NCBI RefSeq assembly: GCF_963677195.1
Contig: NZ_OY781918.1
Span: 732,923 to 796,922 of the forward strand
Reading direction: 5' to 3'
Length of the DNA stretch: 64,000 nucleotides
Source of the DNA: an uncultured Marinifilum sp.
GTDB taxonomy: Bacteria; Bacteroidota; Bacteroidia; Bacteroidales; Marinifilaceae
Notes under the pieces: generated by a model
Databases searched by the model: none
What the model saw: the letters and a program-made list of their open reading frames with translations, nothing else
Told to the model about the DNA's origin: nothing
Program-made: the position numbers and the translations under genes
Part shown: in pieces, positions 9,063 to 18,406 of the stretch
Layout of the letters: the number at the start of each line of letters is the position of its first letter
Position numbering within the stretch: position 1 is the stretch's first letter

Positions 9063-10397
9063 ATGAATAAACTATTTACAACACTTTGTGTAATTGTTTT
9101 GCTGTTCTTATCCAGCTGCGGAAGCCGCACAGGAAACGGAGAACTTGTTGGTGCGGGTCCTAGAGGAAAATGGTTCGAACCAAAACCTTACGGTATGGTA
9201 TTAATTCCTAGAGGAAGTTTTACAATGGGACCAAATGATCAGGATGTAGCCTGGGCATTAAATGCAACTGCTAAAACTGTATCGGTTGAATCTTTTTGGA
9301 TGGATGAAACAGAAATCACAAACAACGAATATCGTCAATTTGTGTATTGGGTACGAGATTCAATTGCAAGACAATTATTAGGACAACAGTTCGAAGAATT
9401 TTTAATTGCCGAAGATCAAAACGGAAATCCTATCGATCCTCCTTTTATAAACTGGGAAGAAAGATTAGAATGGAACGATGAAGAATATGTTGAAATTCTG
9501 GAAGAAATGTATTTACCAGAACACGAAAGATTCTTCCGTAACAAAGAGATTGATACCCGAAAATTAAAATATCAGTACCAATGGGTCGATCTGCAACAAG
9601 CAGCTAAAAAATCGAATCGCTACAACTACGAAACTGGCGAATACGAAGGAATGGTTGACGACTACAAAGGAGGAAGAAAACAAATAGAAGACAGATCTTC
9701 TTTTATCATGAAAGAAGCTCTAAATATTTATCCTGATACTCTGTGCTGGATTCAGGATTTTACCTACTCGTATAATGATCCATGGACAAAGCAATATTTT
9801 TGGCATCCAGGTTATGACGATTATCCAGTAGTAGGTGTTTCTTGGAAACAAGCAACAGCTTTTTCTATTTGGAGAACTCGTTTCCACAACTCAGCTTTAA
9901 AAAGAGAAGGAGATTATCCAGTTCAAGACTATCGTTTACCAACCGAGTCGGAATGGGAATATGCTGCTCGTGGCGGTTTAGCTCAAAATATGTACCCTTG
10001 GGGTGGTCCTTATACAAGAAACGATCAAGGATGTTTCCTTGGTAACTTTAAACCTTTACGAGGTAACTATATCGACGATGGCGGTTTAGTAACACTTCCT
10101 GTTGGTAGCTATGAGCCAAACGAATTTGGATTGTATGATATGGCAGGTAATGTTGCGGAATGGACTTCGGGAGCTTATGATGAATCAGCATTTTCTTTTA
10201 CGCATGATATGAATCCGAATTATGAATATAACGCTCTTCCGGATGATTCTCCTGCATTAAAAAGAAAAGTTATTAGAGGTGGTTCCTGGAAAGATATTGG
10301 CTATTATTTGCAATGTGCAACCAGAACATACGAATATCAAGATACAGCAAAATCTTATATTGGTTTCCGTTGTGTTAGAACTCATTTAGGTAGATAA
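9063..10397 (+). CDS. gldK: Type IX secretion system ring lipoprotein GldK (PorK)
   Basis: GldK forms the periplasmic ring of the T9SS together with GldN and is anchored to the outer membrane as a lipoprotein. The lipobox is LSSC with Cys19. A formylglycine-generating-enzyme-like (SUMF1) domain runs from about residue 44 (MVLIPRGSFTMG) to the C-terminal RGGSWKDIGYY and IGFRCVRT. There is a long insert between its halves, as in GldK and GldJ. Gene order, followed by gldL, gldM and gldN, decides for GldK over the paralogue GldJ. The length of 444 is in the normal range. Confidence 0.93.
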   Translation: MNKLFTTLCVIVLLFLSSCGSRTGNGELVGAGPRGKWFEPKPYGMVLIPRGSFTMGPNDQDVAWALNATAKTVSVESFWMDETEITNNEYRQFVYWVRDSIARQLLGQQFEEFLIAEDQNGNPIDPPFINWEERLEWNDEEYVEILEEMYLPEHERFFRNKEIDTRKLKYQYQWVDLQQAAKKSNRYNYETGEYEGMVDDYKGGRKQIEDRSSFIMKEALNIYPDTLCWIQDFTYSYNDPWTKQYFWHPGYDDYPVVGVSWKQATAFSIWRTRFHNSALKREGDYPVQDYRLPTESEWEYAARGGLAQNMYPWGGPYTRNDQGCFLGNFKPLRGNYIDDGGLVTLPVGSYEPNEFGLYDMAGNVAEWTSGAYDESAFSFTHDMNPNYEYNALPDDSPALKRKVIRGGSWKDIGYYLQCATRTYEYQDTAKSYIGFRCVRTHLGR

Positions 10398-10442
10398 TCT
10401 ACCTCTAAACTATTTTTTTTAGACCTATTCAATAAATCTGAT

Positions 10443-11396
10443 ATGAATATTACAGAACTTGTACAATCACCAAGATGGAAAAAATTTATGGGCTACGTAT
10501 ATGGCTGGGGTGCTTCAGTTGTATTAATTGGTGCTTTGTTTAAAATTATGCACTATACAGGAGCCGGAACACTTTTAACCATTGGTATGTCTGTTGAGGC
10601 AATTATTTTCTTTTTCTCAGCATTTGAACCACCGCACGAACAACCAGATTGGAGTTTAGTATATCCAGAACTTATTGGTCTGGAACCAAAGCATCAAGCA
10701 GGTGGAGGTGTTGGTGTTCAAGCCGAAGGATTGGAACAATTACAACAACTTCTCGAAAAAATTAGTGTTGAACCAGATAAATTGTCTCATTTAAGCGCTG
10801 GATTGGCAAAATTAACCAATGCTACAGATAGTCTTTCTAACCTTTCAGATGCTGCCACAGCTACTGATGGATATATTCAAAGTATGAATAAAGCATCAGA
10901 ATCAGTAGGCGAATTTTCAGGTAAGTATGTAGATTCTACACAAGAGATCTCAAACTCGGCACAAAAACTAAGTGAATCTTATCAAGAGACAGCTTCAGCA
11001 ATTGAAAATTCAGGTAAAGATTTTGCAGGTAAAGTAAACGAATCTGGAAATAATTTATTGAACTCTTACCAAAAAGTAGATCAAGCATTACAAACTGATT
11101 TTAGTAAAATTTCAGAGAATAGCAGTAATTTCAATACATCTATGGAATCAATGAATAATAATTTATCTTCATTAAATGCCATTTATGAATTGCAATTAAA
11201 GCAAAGTAATCAGCAAATAGACAATGCAAAGAACCTACATCAGGATTTAGATAAAGTTCTTGAAACACTTAATGCTACTCTTGACAATGCAAAAACGTAT
11301 CGTAAAGAAACAGAGCAACTAAATACTAATCTTTCTGCACTAAATACTATCTATGGTAACATGTTAAGTGCAATGGATCATAAAAAACAGAACTAG
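10443..11396 (+). CDS. gldL: Type IX secretion motor protein GldL
   Basis: GldL is the cytoplasmic-membrane stator of the proton-driven T9SS motor and surrounds two copies of GldM. Two membrane helices lie at about residues 19-37 and 41-61, with the expected WKKFMGYVYGWGASVVLIGALFK-like beginning and the conserved Glu in SVEAIIFF. The remaining part of about 230 residues is a Ser/Asn-rich coiled coil that should reach into the cytoplasm. At 317 residues it is longer than the shortest known GldL proteins, mainly because of the coiled coil. It sits 45 bases after gldK and 23 before gldM. Confidence 0.92.
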   Translation: MNITELVQSPRWKKFMGYVYGWGASVVLIGALFKIMHYTGAGTLLTIGMSVEAIIFFFSAFEPPHEQPDWSLVYPELIGLEPKHQAGGGVGVQAEGLEQLQQLLEKISVEPDKLSHLSAGLAKLTNATDSLSNLSDAATATDGYIQSMNKASESVGEFSGKYVDSTQEISNSAQKLSESYQETASAIENSGKDFAGKVNESGNNLLNSYQKVDQALQTDFSKISENSSNFNTSMESMNNNLSSLNAIYELQLKQSNQQIDNAKNLHQDLDKVLETLNATLDNAKTYRKETEQLNTNLSALNTIYGNMLSAMDHKKQN

Positions 11397-11419
11397 TCTA
11401 ACAATCAAGCTGAGCTGAA

Positions 11420-12970
11420 ATGGGAGCAACGAATTGTAAAGAAACGCCACGGCAAAAGATGATTGGAATGATGTATTTATTTCTAACAGCAATGTTAGCC
11501 ATAAATGTATCGGACGAAGTATTAGATGCTTTTACCATTATTGATAATGGTTTGTCTAAAACAATCTCAACTTTTGAACAAAAAACAGAAGCAACTTACG
11601 GAGAATTTGATAATGCCTTAAGTGCCAACGAAAATAAAGTGCGAGAATCATGGGAGCGTGCACAGGAAATAAGAATTCAATCGGACACTCTATATAATTA
11701 TATACAAGCACTTAAAGAAAGAATTGTAGAAAAAGCCGATGGCCCAGAATATGATATGAATCAAATTAAAAGTCGCGATAATATCGATATTCCTGGCGAA
11801 GTTATGCTTATAAAAGGGCATGGTAAAGATTTAAAAGAGTCGATTGTAGCATATCGTGAAATGGTTTTAGCACTTGTAGATGAAAATGATGAAACCCTGC
11901 GAAATGCAATTAACGAAACATTAAATACATCTAAACCTGAAAGAAAAACAAAAGATGATCCCAATTACACCTGGGAATCGAAACAGTTTTCACATACACC
12001 ATTGGTTGGTGCAGTAACACTTTTATCTAAAATTCAGGCTGATATTAGAAATACAGAATCAGATATTGTTAATTATCTTTTTAATCAAATAGAAGCTGAA
12101 TCTTTTAAATTTAACAAATTAAGAGCTGAAGTATATGCTCCTTCAAGTTATATTTTAAAAGGTGACACTTATGAGGCGCAAGTATTTCTTGCAGCTGTAG
12201 ATACAACTCAAAATCCTAAAATTGTAGTTGACCGAAGAGGGGAACTTACTAATTTTGATAAAGATGGTAGAGCTTTGTTTACAGCTAAAGCCGATAAAGT
12301 TGGACCTGTAAAATGGGGAGGAATATTAACCTATAAATCACCTTCAGGTATTGAGAAAGAACTGGAATTTTCTGCCGATTACATAGTTGCAGAACCAAAT
12401 GTTGTTGTTTCGGCAACAAAAATGAATGTGTTCTATGTAGGAGTAGACAACCCTGTTAGTATATCTGCACCAGGATTTTCTTCAGATAGAGTAAGAGCAA
12501 CAATGACTAACGGTAAGCTGCTTAAAAAAGGCAATAACTATATTGCTAAACCAAAAGCCGCATTCAGAAATGCTAAAGTTAGTGTTGAAGCCGATTTTGA
12601 TGGAGAATGGAGACCCTTGCGAACTGTTGAATTTCGTGTAAAACCTATTCCCGACCCTATTGCAAAAATTGCAGATATGAATGGTGGTAGTATAAAGAAA
12701 AATTTACTATTGGCTCAATCGGGAGTTGAAGCCGTAATGGAAAACTTCGATTTCGATTTAGAATTTAAAATTGAACGCTTTACAGTTTCAACCATTGTAA
12801 AAGGCTATACTGTTGATCAAACCTCGCGTAGCAGAAATTTTACAAATGAACAAATTGGACTGTTGCGAAATCTTAAAAGAAATCAAAAAGTATATTTTGA
12901 AAATATCAGAGCTATTGGACCTGATGGAGAAGCGAGAAATTTAGCTCCAATTATCTTTAAAATAAAGTAA
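11420..12970 (+). CDS. gldM: Type IX secretion motor protein GldM
   Basis: GldM dimers cross the inner membrane once and span the periplasm to touch the GldK/GldN ring, passing motor rotation outward. The N-terminus MGATNCKETPRQKMIGMMYLFLTAMLAINVSDEVL is the family hallmark (first 20: positions 1-20), with the single membrane helix at about 14-30. A helical region and then beta-rich periplasmic domains follow up to the C-terminal domain, which ends NLAPIIFKIK. The length of 516 matches GldM. It is flanked by gldL and gldN at short spacing in one operon. Confidence 0.94.
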   Translation: MGATNCKETPRQKMIGMMYLFLTAMLAINVSDEVLDAFTIIDNGLSKTISTFEQKTEATYGEFDNALSANENKVRESWERAQEIRIQSDTLYNYIQALKERIVEKADGPEYDMNQIKSRDNIDIPGEVMLIKGHGKDLKESIVAYREMVLALVDENDETLRNAINETLNTSKPERKTKDDPNYTWESKQFSHTPLVGAVTLLSKIQADIRNTESDIVNYLFNQIEAESFKFNKLRAEVYAPSSYILKGDTYEAQVFLAAVDTTQNPKIVVDRRGELTNFDKDGRALFTAKADKVGPVKWGGILTYKSPSGIEKELEFSADYIVAEPNVVVSATKMNVFYVGVDNPVSISAPGFSSDRVRATMTNGKLLKKGNNYIAKPKAAFRNAKVSVEADFDGEWRPLRTVEFRVKPIPDPIAKIADMNGGSIKKNLLLAQSGVEAVMENFDFDLEFKIERFTVSTIVKGYTVDQTSRSRNFTNEQIGLLRNLKRNQKVYFENIRAIGPDGEARNLAPIIFKIK

Positions 12971-12985
12971 TAAAATTGACATACC

Positions 12986-13828
12986 ATGAAGAAAAGCTTA
13001 TTACTAATTATTGGTCTTGCATTTTTTTGCACCGCAAATGTATCGGCACAAACAAATGCTACTAGTGTTTATTCTAAAAATCATATTAAAAATCGCAAAC
13101 CAATTCCGTTTTCTAACATTCGCGAATCGGATGTTATGTGGTCTAAACTAGTATGGCGCATTGTTGATTTAAGAGAAAAAATGAACCTTCCAATGTACTA
13201 TCCTACAGAACAACAGGATGATCGATACAGTTTAATTGATCTTTTGATGTATGGAATAGAAAATGAAGGATTAACAGCTTATGGAACTAACGACGATGAG
13301 TTTAAAGTACCAATGACAGTAGATGAAATATATGCTAAATTTGATGCACAAAACGATACTGTTCCTCAGCGAGATATAACCGGTAAGCTTGTTAATAAAA
13401 TCATTCCCGGAGAAATGCATACCGATGATGTAAAAAGATATATCTTGAAAGAACAATGGTTCTTCGATAAGCAAACCTCAACAATGCAGGTTCGTATTAT
13501 TGGTATTTGTCCAATTAGAGAGTATGTAAAAGATGGAGATTCTGCCATGGATGGTATTCAAAAAAAGAAATTATTCTGGGTTTATTTTCCTGAAGTAAGA
13601 CCTTTACTTGCAACTCACGAAGTGTTTAATCCGTTTAACGATGCTGCTCGTTATTCTTTCGATGATCTTTTCATGAAAAGAAGATTTACCAGCTTTATTA
13701 CTCAGATTTCAAACGTTCATAACAATAGAAGTATAAGTGAGTACACTGTTGGTATAAACTCAATGCTTGAGGCTGAAAAAATTAAGAATGATATTTTCAC
13801 TTACGAACACGATCTTTGGGAATTCTAA
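12986..13828 (+). CDS. gldN: Type IX secretion ring protein GldN (PorN)
   Basis: GldN is a periplasmic protein that binds GldK to build the T9SS ring. The signal peptide covers residues 1-21 (ends NVSAQ). The conserved IRESDVMWSKLVWRIVDLRE block lies near residues 44-63, and the FNPFNDAARYSFDDLFMKRRF region lies near the C-terminus. The length of 280 is typical. It ends the operon: a strong bidirectional terminator follows 22 bases after the stop. Confidence 0.94.
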   Translation: MKKSLLLIIGLAFFCTANVSAQTNATSVYSKNHIKNRKPIPFSNIRESDVMWSKLVWRIVDLREKMNLPMYYPTEQQDDRYSLIDLLMYGIENEGLTAYGTNDDEFKVPMTVDEIYAKFDAQNDTVPQRDITGKLVNKIIPGEMHTDDVKRYILKEQWFFDKQTSTMQVRIIGICPIREYVKDGDSAMDGIQKKKLFWVYFPEVRPLLATHEVFNPFNDAARYSFDDLFMKRRFTSFITQISNVHNNRSISEYTVGINSMLEAEKIKNDIFTYEHDLWEF

Positions 13829-13849
13829 TCAGTTATTCCTACAAAATAA

Positions 13850-13881
13850 AAAAGGACCTCACTTAAAAACGAGGTCCTTTT
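13850..13881. terminator. Bidirectional terminator between gldN and manC
   Basis: A perfect 11-bp stem (AAAAGGACCTC with GAGGTCCTTTT) sits between two convergent genes, with A-runs on the left and T on the right, so it can serve both strands. Confidence 0.85.
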
Positions 13882-13899
13882 CTATTATAAAAATATCTT

Positions 13900-14988
13900 C
13901 TAAATATACTTTTCTCCTTTAGCTATTTTAACATCATTTACAAATTTTCGAATTTCCTGTTCGTCTTGTCTTCTACAAATTAGTAAAGTTTTATCGGTAT
14001 CAACAACAATATAATCCTTTAGCCCCTGTACAACCACAAGCTTATCCTTATTGGCATTTATTAAACAATCTTTCGATTCGTAAACCATAACATTCTCACC
14101 CTGAATAGCATTCTTATTACTATCTTTCGAAGAGTGCTCATACATTGAACCCCAAGTTCCTAAATCAGACCAACCAAACTCGGTACAATAAACAAAAACA
14201 CTATCCGATTTTTCAAGTATTCCATAATCGATGGAAATATTCTGACACTCTGGATAAATTTTATCAATTGCCTCTTGTTCTGAATCTGTACCAAGCTCAT
14301 TCATAATTGAATTAAATAAGGCATTTACATCAGGTAAAAATCGTCCAAAAGCCTTGTGAATAGCTGCCAATGACCAGATAAAAATTCCAGAATTCCAGAA
14401 AAATTCACCCGATTCATAAAATACCTTAGCCAACTCAGCATGAGGTTTCTCAGTAAATGTTTTCACAGAAAAAATACTAGCATTTTCATCACTACACTTT
14501 TTACCCACTTGTATATATCCGTATCCTGTTTCGGCTCTAGAAGGCTTCATTCCAAGTGTTAACAACTTACCATTTTCCTTCACAAAATCTAATCCCTCAA
14601 GCAATACTGTATTAAACTTAAGCTCATTTAATATCAGATGATCGGCTGGAGTTACAATAACAGATGCATTAGGATTCTTTTTTAAAATTTTAAAATTAGC
14701 ATAAGCAATACATGGTGCTGTATTTCTTCTTAGAGGTTCTAAAAGCACCTGGCTTTGATTTATTTCAGGAATTTGTTCCAAAACCAAATCTTTATAAATA
14801 GCATTGGTAACTACTAAAAAATTTTCAACAGGACACATCGAAGCAAAACGCTCAAAAGTATGTCGAATTAAAGTTTTTCCGGTACCAAGAATATCTAGAA
14901 ATTGTTTAGGACGGTTATTTTTACTCAATGGCCAAAAGCGAGCTCCTACTCCGCCAGCCATAATCACACAATAATTATTTGTATCCAT
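13900..14988 (-). CDS. manC: Mannose-1-phosphate guanylyltransferase
   Basis: The enzyme makes GDP-mannose from GTP and mannose 1-phosphate for surface glycans. The nucleotidyltransferase signature GGVGARFWPLSKNNRPKQF is at about residues 10-28. A metal-binding VIVTPADHLI motif is near residue 110, and a FWNSGIFIWS substrate motif is in the middle. The frame is open to 15039, but the ATG at 14988 (MDTNNYCVIMAGG) places the signature at its usual distance, so I chose it. There is no phosphomannose isomerase domain, so it is the short monofunctional type of about 360 residues. The gene is monocistronic on the minus strand. Confidence 0.9.
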   Translation of the reverse strand: MDTNNYCVIMAGGVGARFWPLSKNNRPKQFLDILGTGKTLIRHTFERFASMCPVENFLVVTNAIYKDLVLEQIPEINQSQVLLEPLRRNTAPCIAYANFKILKKNPNASVIVTPADHLILNELKFNTVLLEGLDFVKENGKLLTLGMKPSRAETGYGYIQVGKKCSDENASIFSVKTFTEKPHAELAKVFYESGEFFWNSGIFIWSLAAIHKAFGRFLPDVNALFNSIMNELGTDSEQEAIDKIYPECQNISIDYGILEKSDSVFVYCTEFGWSDLGTWGSMYEHSSKDSNKNAIQGENVMVYESKDCLINANKDKLVVVQGLKDYIVVDTDKTLLICRRQDEQEIRKFVNDVKIAKGEKYI

Positions 14989-15142
14989 ATTGATTTTTAA
15001 TGATATGCAGATAATAATTTGATATTCTAAAATACTCAAATATCATATCAATTCAAAAACTGATTGCTTATTATTCTACAATATTAAAGAGCTAAAGAAT
15101 GTAAACAAATTATTTGTAATTTTATCCTAAACAATATATCGT

Positions 15143-15883
15143 ATGAACTTGTTCGAACACGTAGGTAAATTCTCAAGATTTCTGATTTTAGTAATTTCCA
15201 AACCCGAAAAAAGCAAATCATTTTTCATTCAGATAATAAGAGAAATACATAAATTAGGAATTAATTCCATTGGAATTGTTGTAATTATCTCATTATTTAT
15301 GGGAGCAGTTATTTCCTTGCAAACAGCATATAATATGCTAAATCCATTACTTCCCGATTATCTGGTGGGCTACACTACCCGTGAATCAATGATTTTAGAG
15401 TTCTCATCAACAATTGTAGGACTTATTCTTGCCGGAAAAGTAGGTTCAAACATTGCATCTGAAATTGGATCGATGCGAGTAACCGAGCAAATTGATGCAT
15501 TGGAAATTATGGGTATTAATTCTGCCAATTATTTGATATTACCAAAAATTGTAGCTGCAATGTTTATTAATCCATTCTTATACATTTTAAGTGTAACCGT
15601 GGGTATTCTTGGAGGTTTGCTTGCTGGATATTTAACAGAAATAGTTCCATTATCAGAGTATATTTATGGAGTTCAATACTCATTTATTCAATATTACATT
15701 ACCTATTCACTAATAAAAACTGTGGTTTTTGCCTTTATAATTACAGCAATACCATCATATTATGGTTACTATGTAAAGGGTGGTGCACTCGAAGTAGGAA
15801 AAGCAAGTACCAAAGCAGTTGTAAATAGTAGTATCCTGATATTACTTGCAAACTTAATTCTAACCCAAACTCTCTTAAAATGA
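15143..15883 (+). CDS. mlaE: MlaE-type ABC transporter permease (lipid transport)
   Basis: MlaE is the inner-membrane permease of MCE-type systems that move phospholipids between the two membranes. The 246 residues contain five or six hydrophobic segments and the family core GLILAGKVGSNIASEIGSMRVTEQIDALEIMG (residues near 92-123), typical of MlaE/YrbE. The gene overlaps the following ATPase gene by four bases (ATGA), so the two are translationally coupled. The usual MCE-domain partner MlaD is not next to them in this window. Confidence 0.88.
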   Translation: MNLFEHVGKFSRFLILVISKPEKSKSFFIQIIREIHKLGINSIGIVVIISLFMGAVISLQTAYNMLNPLLPDYLVGYTTRESMILEFSSTIVGLILAGKVGSNIASEIGSMRVTEQIDALEIMGINSANYLILPKIVAAMFINPFLYILSVTVGILGGLLAGYLTEIVPLSEYIYGVQYSFIQYYITYSLIKTVVFAFIITAIPSYYGYYVKGGALEVGKASTKAVVNSSILILLANLILTQTLLK

Positions 15884-16632
15884 TTAGGCTTAAAAACGTA
15901 AATAAATCATTTGGCGATTTAAAAGTTCTTAATGATATCTCAATAACATTTGAAGAAGGAAAAACCAATTTAATAATTGGACAAAGTGGATCGGGCAAAA
16001 CTGTCTTACTAAAATCGATTATTGGATTACATGAAGTAGACTCTGGTCAGATTTTTTATAACGATAGAGATTTTACCTCATTTAATTTTAAAAAGAAAAA
16101 AGAGATAAGAAAAGAAATGGGAATGGTTTTTCAGGGCGGTGCACTTTTCGACTCTTTAAATGTTGAGGAAAATGTAATGTTTCCATTAGATATGTTTTCG
16201 GAAATGAGCAGCAAAGAAAAACAAGATAGAGTTAACTTTTGTTTGAACCGCGTAAATATTAAGAATGCCAATCATCTATATCCTGCCGAAATTAGTGGTG
16301 GTATGCAAAAACGAGTTGCAATTGCCCGTGCTATAGCCTTAAATCCAAAATATTTGTTTTGCGACGAACCCAACTCGGGTTTAGATCCGGTTACCGCAAT
16401 AGTAATTGATAATTTAATACAGGAAATTACCGAAGAGTTTAACATGACAACTATTATTAATACTCACGACATGAATTCGGTAATGGAAATTGGCGAAAAA
16501 ATACTTTTTATTAGTAAAGGGCATAAAGCATGGGAAGGAAATAAAAGTGAAATTTTTGATACCGATAATGAGGATTTAAACGATTTTGTATTTGCCTCTG
16601 AATTGTATAAAAAAATTAAAAAAGCAACCTGA
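15880..16632 (+). CDS. mlaF: MlaF-type ABC transporter ATP-binding protein
   Basis: This is the cytoplasmic ATPase that powers the MlaE permease encoded just upstream. Walker A is GQSGSGKTVL at about residues 34-43. The signature is ISGGMQKRVAIARA and Walker B is YLFCDEPNSGLDP. The variant signature ISGGM and the PNSGLDP block are characteristic of MlaF-like ATPases rather than general importers. The length of 250 is normal. The start overlaps the mlaE stop by four bases. Confidence 0.88.
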   Translation: MIRLKNVNKSFGDLKVLNDISITFEEGKTNLIIGQSGSGKTVLLKSIIGLHEVDSGQIFYNDRDFTSFNFKKKKEIRKEMGMVFQGGALFDSLNVEENVMFPLDMFSEMSSKEKQDRVNFCLNRVNIKNANHLYPAEISGGMQKRVAIARAIALNPKYLFCDEPNSGLDPVTAIVIDNLIQEITEEFNMTTIINTHDMNSVMEIGEKILFISKGHKAWEGNKSEIFDTDNEDLNDFVFASELYKKIKKAT

Positions 16633-16667
16633 TAGCATTCAAATTAAATCTTTATCGAAGCATTTTA

Positions 16668-16675
16668 TATCTTTG
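16668..16675 (+). promoter_or_regulatory. Putative Bacteroidota -7 promoter box (TATCTTTG)
   Basis: TATCTTTG matches the TAnnTTTG consensus and lies 29 bases before the next ATG. I see no clear TTG element at the -33 distance, so the call is tentative. Confidence 0.45.
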
Positions 16676-16703
16676 TGCTACAAAAAATAAAGAATCTTTT
16701 TAG

Positions 16704-17534
16704 ATGAACAAATTCATTCAGATTATAAGTATTGCCTTAATGGTATTTTTCACCTCTTGCAATAATAAAAAAGAGGCTCCAAAATTAAACGAAGATCAAT
16801 TTATAAAACTATTAATTGACATTCATATTGCCGATGGAACATTATCCGCTCAAAATATTTACCGATCGGGTAATAATCAGCGCCCAAGCTATTATTACAA
16901 TTCTATTTACAAGAAATACAATTTATCGCCAGTAGAATTCGATTCATGTGTATCTTATTATGCCAGTAACGCCAAAAAATTTACTGAAATTTATGATATT
17001 GTTATTGATTCGTTAAACAAACTGGATACAAAATATCGTATTGATATTAAAAATGCCAAATTGGAACAGGATACTGTAAACCTCTGGAAAAAGAAAAAGC
17101 ATTGGATTATTCCTAAAAATGGAAAACCAAATTTCGATTTTTCAATTCCCGTTAATCAAAGAGGAATTTATACCGTATCGGCGCAAATAAAAATTTCTGA
17201 AAAAGATCAATCTGAAAATACTACGATGACTGCATATTTTTGGAAAGAAGATACTTTAAATGGTCCCCAGAAAGTACATTTTGATACTCTGGAAATAAAA
17301 AAAGACTCTATATTCAAAACTTATAGTATCCAATTAGAATATCCCGACACAACCTACACAGAGCTAAGAGGAAATATTTTCGCCTGGAACAACGATTTAC
17401 CTCAATTTACACAAGATTATGAGATCAAAAATATTATGATTTATAATCCTGAAATAAAGCTTGATAGTATTCAATTGGAAAAGGAAATTCAGAGACATTT
17501 GAATCACGATGCATTAAGGCTTGAAATGAAATGA
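16704..17534 (+). CDS. DUF4296 domain lipoprotein
   Basis: A predicted outer-membrane lipoprotein whose function is unknown. The lipobox is FTSC with Cys19. The domain that follows (LNEDQFIKLLIDIHIADGTL, then a YYYNSIYKKYNLSPVEFDSCVSYY block) matches the Bacteroidota DUF4296 pattern, at about residues 28-115. A further beta-rich region up to residue 276 has no known signature. The stop overlaps the start of the next gene by four bases (ATGA), so both proteins are coupled. A TATCTTTG box upstream may be its promoter. Confidence 0.8.
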   Translation: MNKFIQIISIALMVFFTSCNNKKEAPKLNEDQFIKLLIDIHIADGTLSAQNIYRSGNNQRPSYYYNSIYKKYNLSPVEFDSCVSYYASNAKKFTEIYDIVIDSLNKLDTKYRIDIKNAKLEQDTVNLWKKKKHWIIPKNGKPNFDFSIPVNQRGIYTVSAQIKISEKDQSENTTMTAYFWKEDTLNGPQKVHFDTLEIKKDSIFKTYSIQLEYPDTTYTELRGNIFAWNNDLPQFTQDYEIKNIMIYNPEIKLDSIQLEKEIQRHLNHDALRLEMK

Positions 17535-18340
17535 GAAAAATAACTGCAAATTATATTTTTCCTCTTGTATCTAAACCTCTAAAAAATGGAATTATAGTTC
17601 TCGACAATACAAATCGAATTGTTGAAATAATAGATACAAAAGGAAAAATACAAGAAATTCAAGATCTGGAATTTTATGGAGGAATAATTGTTCCTGGTTT
17701 TGTTGATGCATTTTGTATGCTATCGTGGAGTATATTTACTCAAAACAACTTTTCCAATTGTCTGAATAATAATTTCATTAGTAATATCCGCAATAAACTA
17801 TCTGGTTTAAAACCTGATATTAGTTCAGTTCAAAAAGGAATAAATCATTTAGAAGCTTTTGGTACAAAAGGAGCCGCTGATATTATGCCACAATCGGATT
17901 ATACCGATAAAAAAGCAAAATCGAAGGTGCTATTTCAAAATATCGACTTCTCAACATTTTATTCTCAACTTAATAGTTCTGCTGCTATAAACCCCCAACA
18001 AACCAATTCGCCTATACTCATTAATCGATATACAACCCGCAGTTGCAATACAATTAAGTCTACATTTTCCAATAGATATTGCGTTGGAACCGGATCATTA
18101 GGAACACATCAAAAATTATCGGTATTTGATGAATTAAAAGCAATACAAGAAGAAAACGAAGATGCAAACTTAGAGGATTTATTAAAATGGGGATGCTTAA
18201 ATCCGGCAAAATTCTTACTCCTAAATAAGGAACTAGGAAGCCTCGAAGTTGGAAAAAAACCTGGTTTAAATATAATTTCTGGTATCGATTTTGAAAATCA
18301 AAAGCTCACTCATAATAGCAGCTTAAAAGTACTTGTTTAA
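17531..18340 (+). CDS. Shortened amidohydrolase-like protein lacking metal ligands
   Basis: The two ends match the amidohydrolase/chlorohydrolase superfamily: a beta-sandwich start (NYIFPLVSKPLKNGIIVLDN) and the C-terminal block ELLKW-type NPAKFLLLNKELGSLEVGKKPGLNII. Active members have about 370-400 residues, an HxH pair after PGFVNxH, more His in the barrel, and a final Asp in a TDS motif. Here the sequence at residues 55-64 is PGFVDAFCML, the TDS position reads TGS (187-189), and the middle of the barrel is reduced, leaving 269 residues. All usual metal ligands are therefore missing. The frame itself is intact and coupled to the DUF4296 gene. It is probably a non-catalytic relative; what it does is unknown. 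Confidence 0.75.
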   Translation: MRKITANYIFPLVSKPLKNGIIVLDNTNRIVEIIDTKGKIQEIQDLEFYGGIIVPGFVDAFCMLSWSIFTQNNFSNCLNNNFISNIRNKLSGLKPDISSVQKGINHLEAFGTKGAADIMPQSDYTDKKAKSKVLFQNIDFSTFYSQLNSSAAINPQQTNSPILINRYTTRSCNTIKSTFSNRYCVGTGSLGTHQKLSVFDELKAIQEENEDANLEDLLKWGCLNPAKFLLLNKELGSLEVGKKPGLNIISGIDFENQKLTHNSSLKVLV

Positions 18341-18406
18341 TTTTCAGATAAATTTTAAAGTCAAATCGGTATTTTATCTAAATTTGCCATCTAAATTATA
18401 TGAGAT

